This document shows, one piece after another, positions 63,153 to 64,000 of a DNA stretch of 64,000 nucleotides. Source of the stretch: Ctena decussata (lineage: Eukaryota; Mollusca; Bivalvia; Lucinida; Lucinidae); NCBI GenBank assembly GCA_963989385.1, contig OZ022506.1, positions 8,764,841 through 8,828,840 of the forward strand, written 5' to 3'. Under the pieces are notes generated by a model. It did not search any database and was not told where the DNA came from. It worked only from the letters and a program-made list of their open reading frames with translations. Position 1 is the stretch's first letter. Each line of letters begins with the position of its first letter. Position numbers and translations under genes: made by a program.

Positions 63153-64000
63153 GTTAACTTAACTGAAACCGATGTTCACTTATAGTCACACACGTTAACT
63201 AAAACGTTAACAATAATAATAACAAACTAATCCAACTAAAACGTTGATTAATTAGTATACACGCGATCTAGACGTAGCTATTAAAGTTACGTCGATAACA
63301 GACCGGAAATGACGTCATAAACTGAAGTTGACTTTGCCGAGAATTTCTTTTCACTTTCAAATGACACAATTAGATGACGTAAATAACCCACATACAATTA
63401 CGCCCAACTTGATCTAGCGTATCGGATATACAAACGTAACGTATGTAACGCAACGTATTAACACTGACACGACAACTGTACGTCCTACATTACAAAACCA
63501 TATAAGATACCAACGGTAAATCAAACTTAAGATTCCGCTATTAGGTTTGATTCTAACGATATTATATTACGTTACGAGTAACCTACGTTACTAAATCAGG
63601 ACACAAAATGGACCTCAGTAACGGTTACGACAGAACGTACAAACGTTTGAATTATTGAACTAACAGATTGTCATGCAACAGCAGTGCCCAGGTACTCAAA
63701 TGGACCTTAAAACTAAATATGTATCATCCGTGCCAAGACAATTCAGGTCTATATAACCTCAGTTTCCCCACTCAGATATGCAACCTGTTACATTTTATCA
63801 CAAATTAATGCATGGGCTATCGCACTTCATCACGCAGGGAATAAGGATAGTTGACCTTAATTGAGTGTAGGTTACATTTACAAAGAATTTAGTGGCAAAA
63901 TTGCTCCCCTAAAATTCACAGCCTTACGTCACCTTAGAAAAGAACAATCAGAAAGTCAATAATAATAAAAAAAAATATCTGACAAAATTGTGCCTAGATT
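63153..64000 (-). other. Upstream leader of the retroelement
   Basis: AT-rich with many ACGT and GTTAACG words. No tRNA primer-binding site or LTR boundary could be fixed by eye; none of it visibly matches 57.2-59.4 kb. Confidence 0.4.

Larger units (their letters stand above)
57255..64000 (-). mobile_element. Ty3/gypsy-like retroelement, Gmr1-type order, RT/RNase H deleted
   Basis: Gag, zinc knuckle, aspartic protease and integrase occur in that order on the minus strand with nothing between protease and integrase. Placement of integrase before RT is known for Gmr1-like Ty3/gypsy elements. After the integrase, a linker frame stops at about 59605, and the same frame then shows DNLGADYLSR at about 59550-59580, which resembles the C-terminal end of a gypsy RNase H. 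The RT and most of RNase H therefore appear to have been deleted. The right end is beyond the window. Confidence 0.75.

Overview
The window is animal nuclear DNA. Split genes with GT-AG introns, a very high density of small palindromic repeats, tRNA-derived SINEs, a 2A-bearing CR1/Jockey-type LINE and a fibrinogen-related lectin gene next to CYP2-like cytochrome P450 genes together suggest a bivalve mollusc. The species assignment is inference; the gene and repeat calls come from the sequence.

Layout. 1-3.3 kb: intergenic DNA with a palindromic MITE and a SINE. 3.4-8.9 kb: an apparently full-length LINE (+ strand) with one intact 1126-codon ORF, a four-hairpin 3' UTR and a candidate 17-bp target-site duplication. 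9.7-14.8 kb (+): four exons forming a continuous fibrinogen-related domain (FReD) ending in a stop codon; its N-terminal exons are not identified. 15-17.5 kb: repeats, including a terminal-inverted-repeat element full of G/C runs. 17.6-45.5 kb (-): one complete CYP2-like P450 gene (gene A) of eight exons. All splice phases agree and the CDS is 1494 nt (497 aa), spread over 28 kb. Its introns hold nested non-autonomous elements: a 2.5-kb inverted repeat (21.9-24.4 kb), a 2.4-kb element with GTCACCCGACGT ends (34.4-36.7 kb), a 0.67-kb fold-back (36.9-37.6 kb), a 2.3-kb CGGAT-rich inverted repeat (42.5-44.7 kb) and several MITE families. 45.5-54.5 kb: tandem repeats, MITEs, SINEs and a decayed LINE. 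54.5-56.7 kb (-): the last three exons of a second P450 (gene B), a same-strand paralogue of gene A with identical exon lengths; its 5' exons are not in view. 57.2-64 kb (-): a Ty3/gypsy-like retroelement with gag, protease and integrase in that order. Integrase directly follows protease, the Gmr1-type order, and the reverse transcriptase/RNase H block expected downstream has been deleted.

How the parts relate. Genes A and B are tandem duplicates of a microsomal monooxygenase. The FReD gene is probably a secreted lectin-like protein and has no evident functional link to them. The rest is mobile-element sediment. Points deserving attention: the 2A/signal-like N-terminus of the LINE; tandem copies of the exon 6 donor junction in both P450 paralogues; one MITE family lying 18-20 bp from two splice sites of gene A; and the RT-less Gmr1-like element with an altered integrase triad. 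All boundaries were read by eye without alignment software; repeat ends are approximate.
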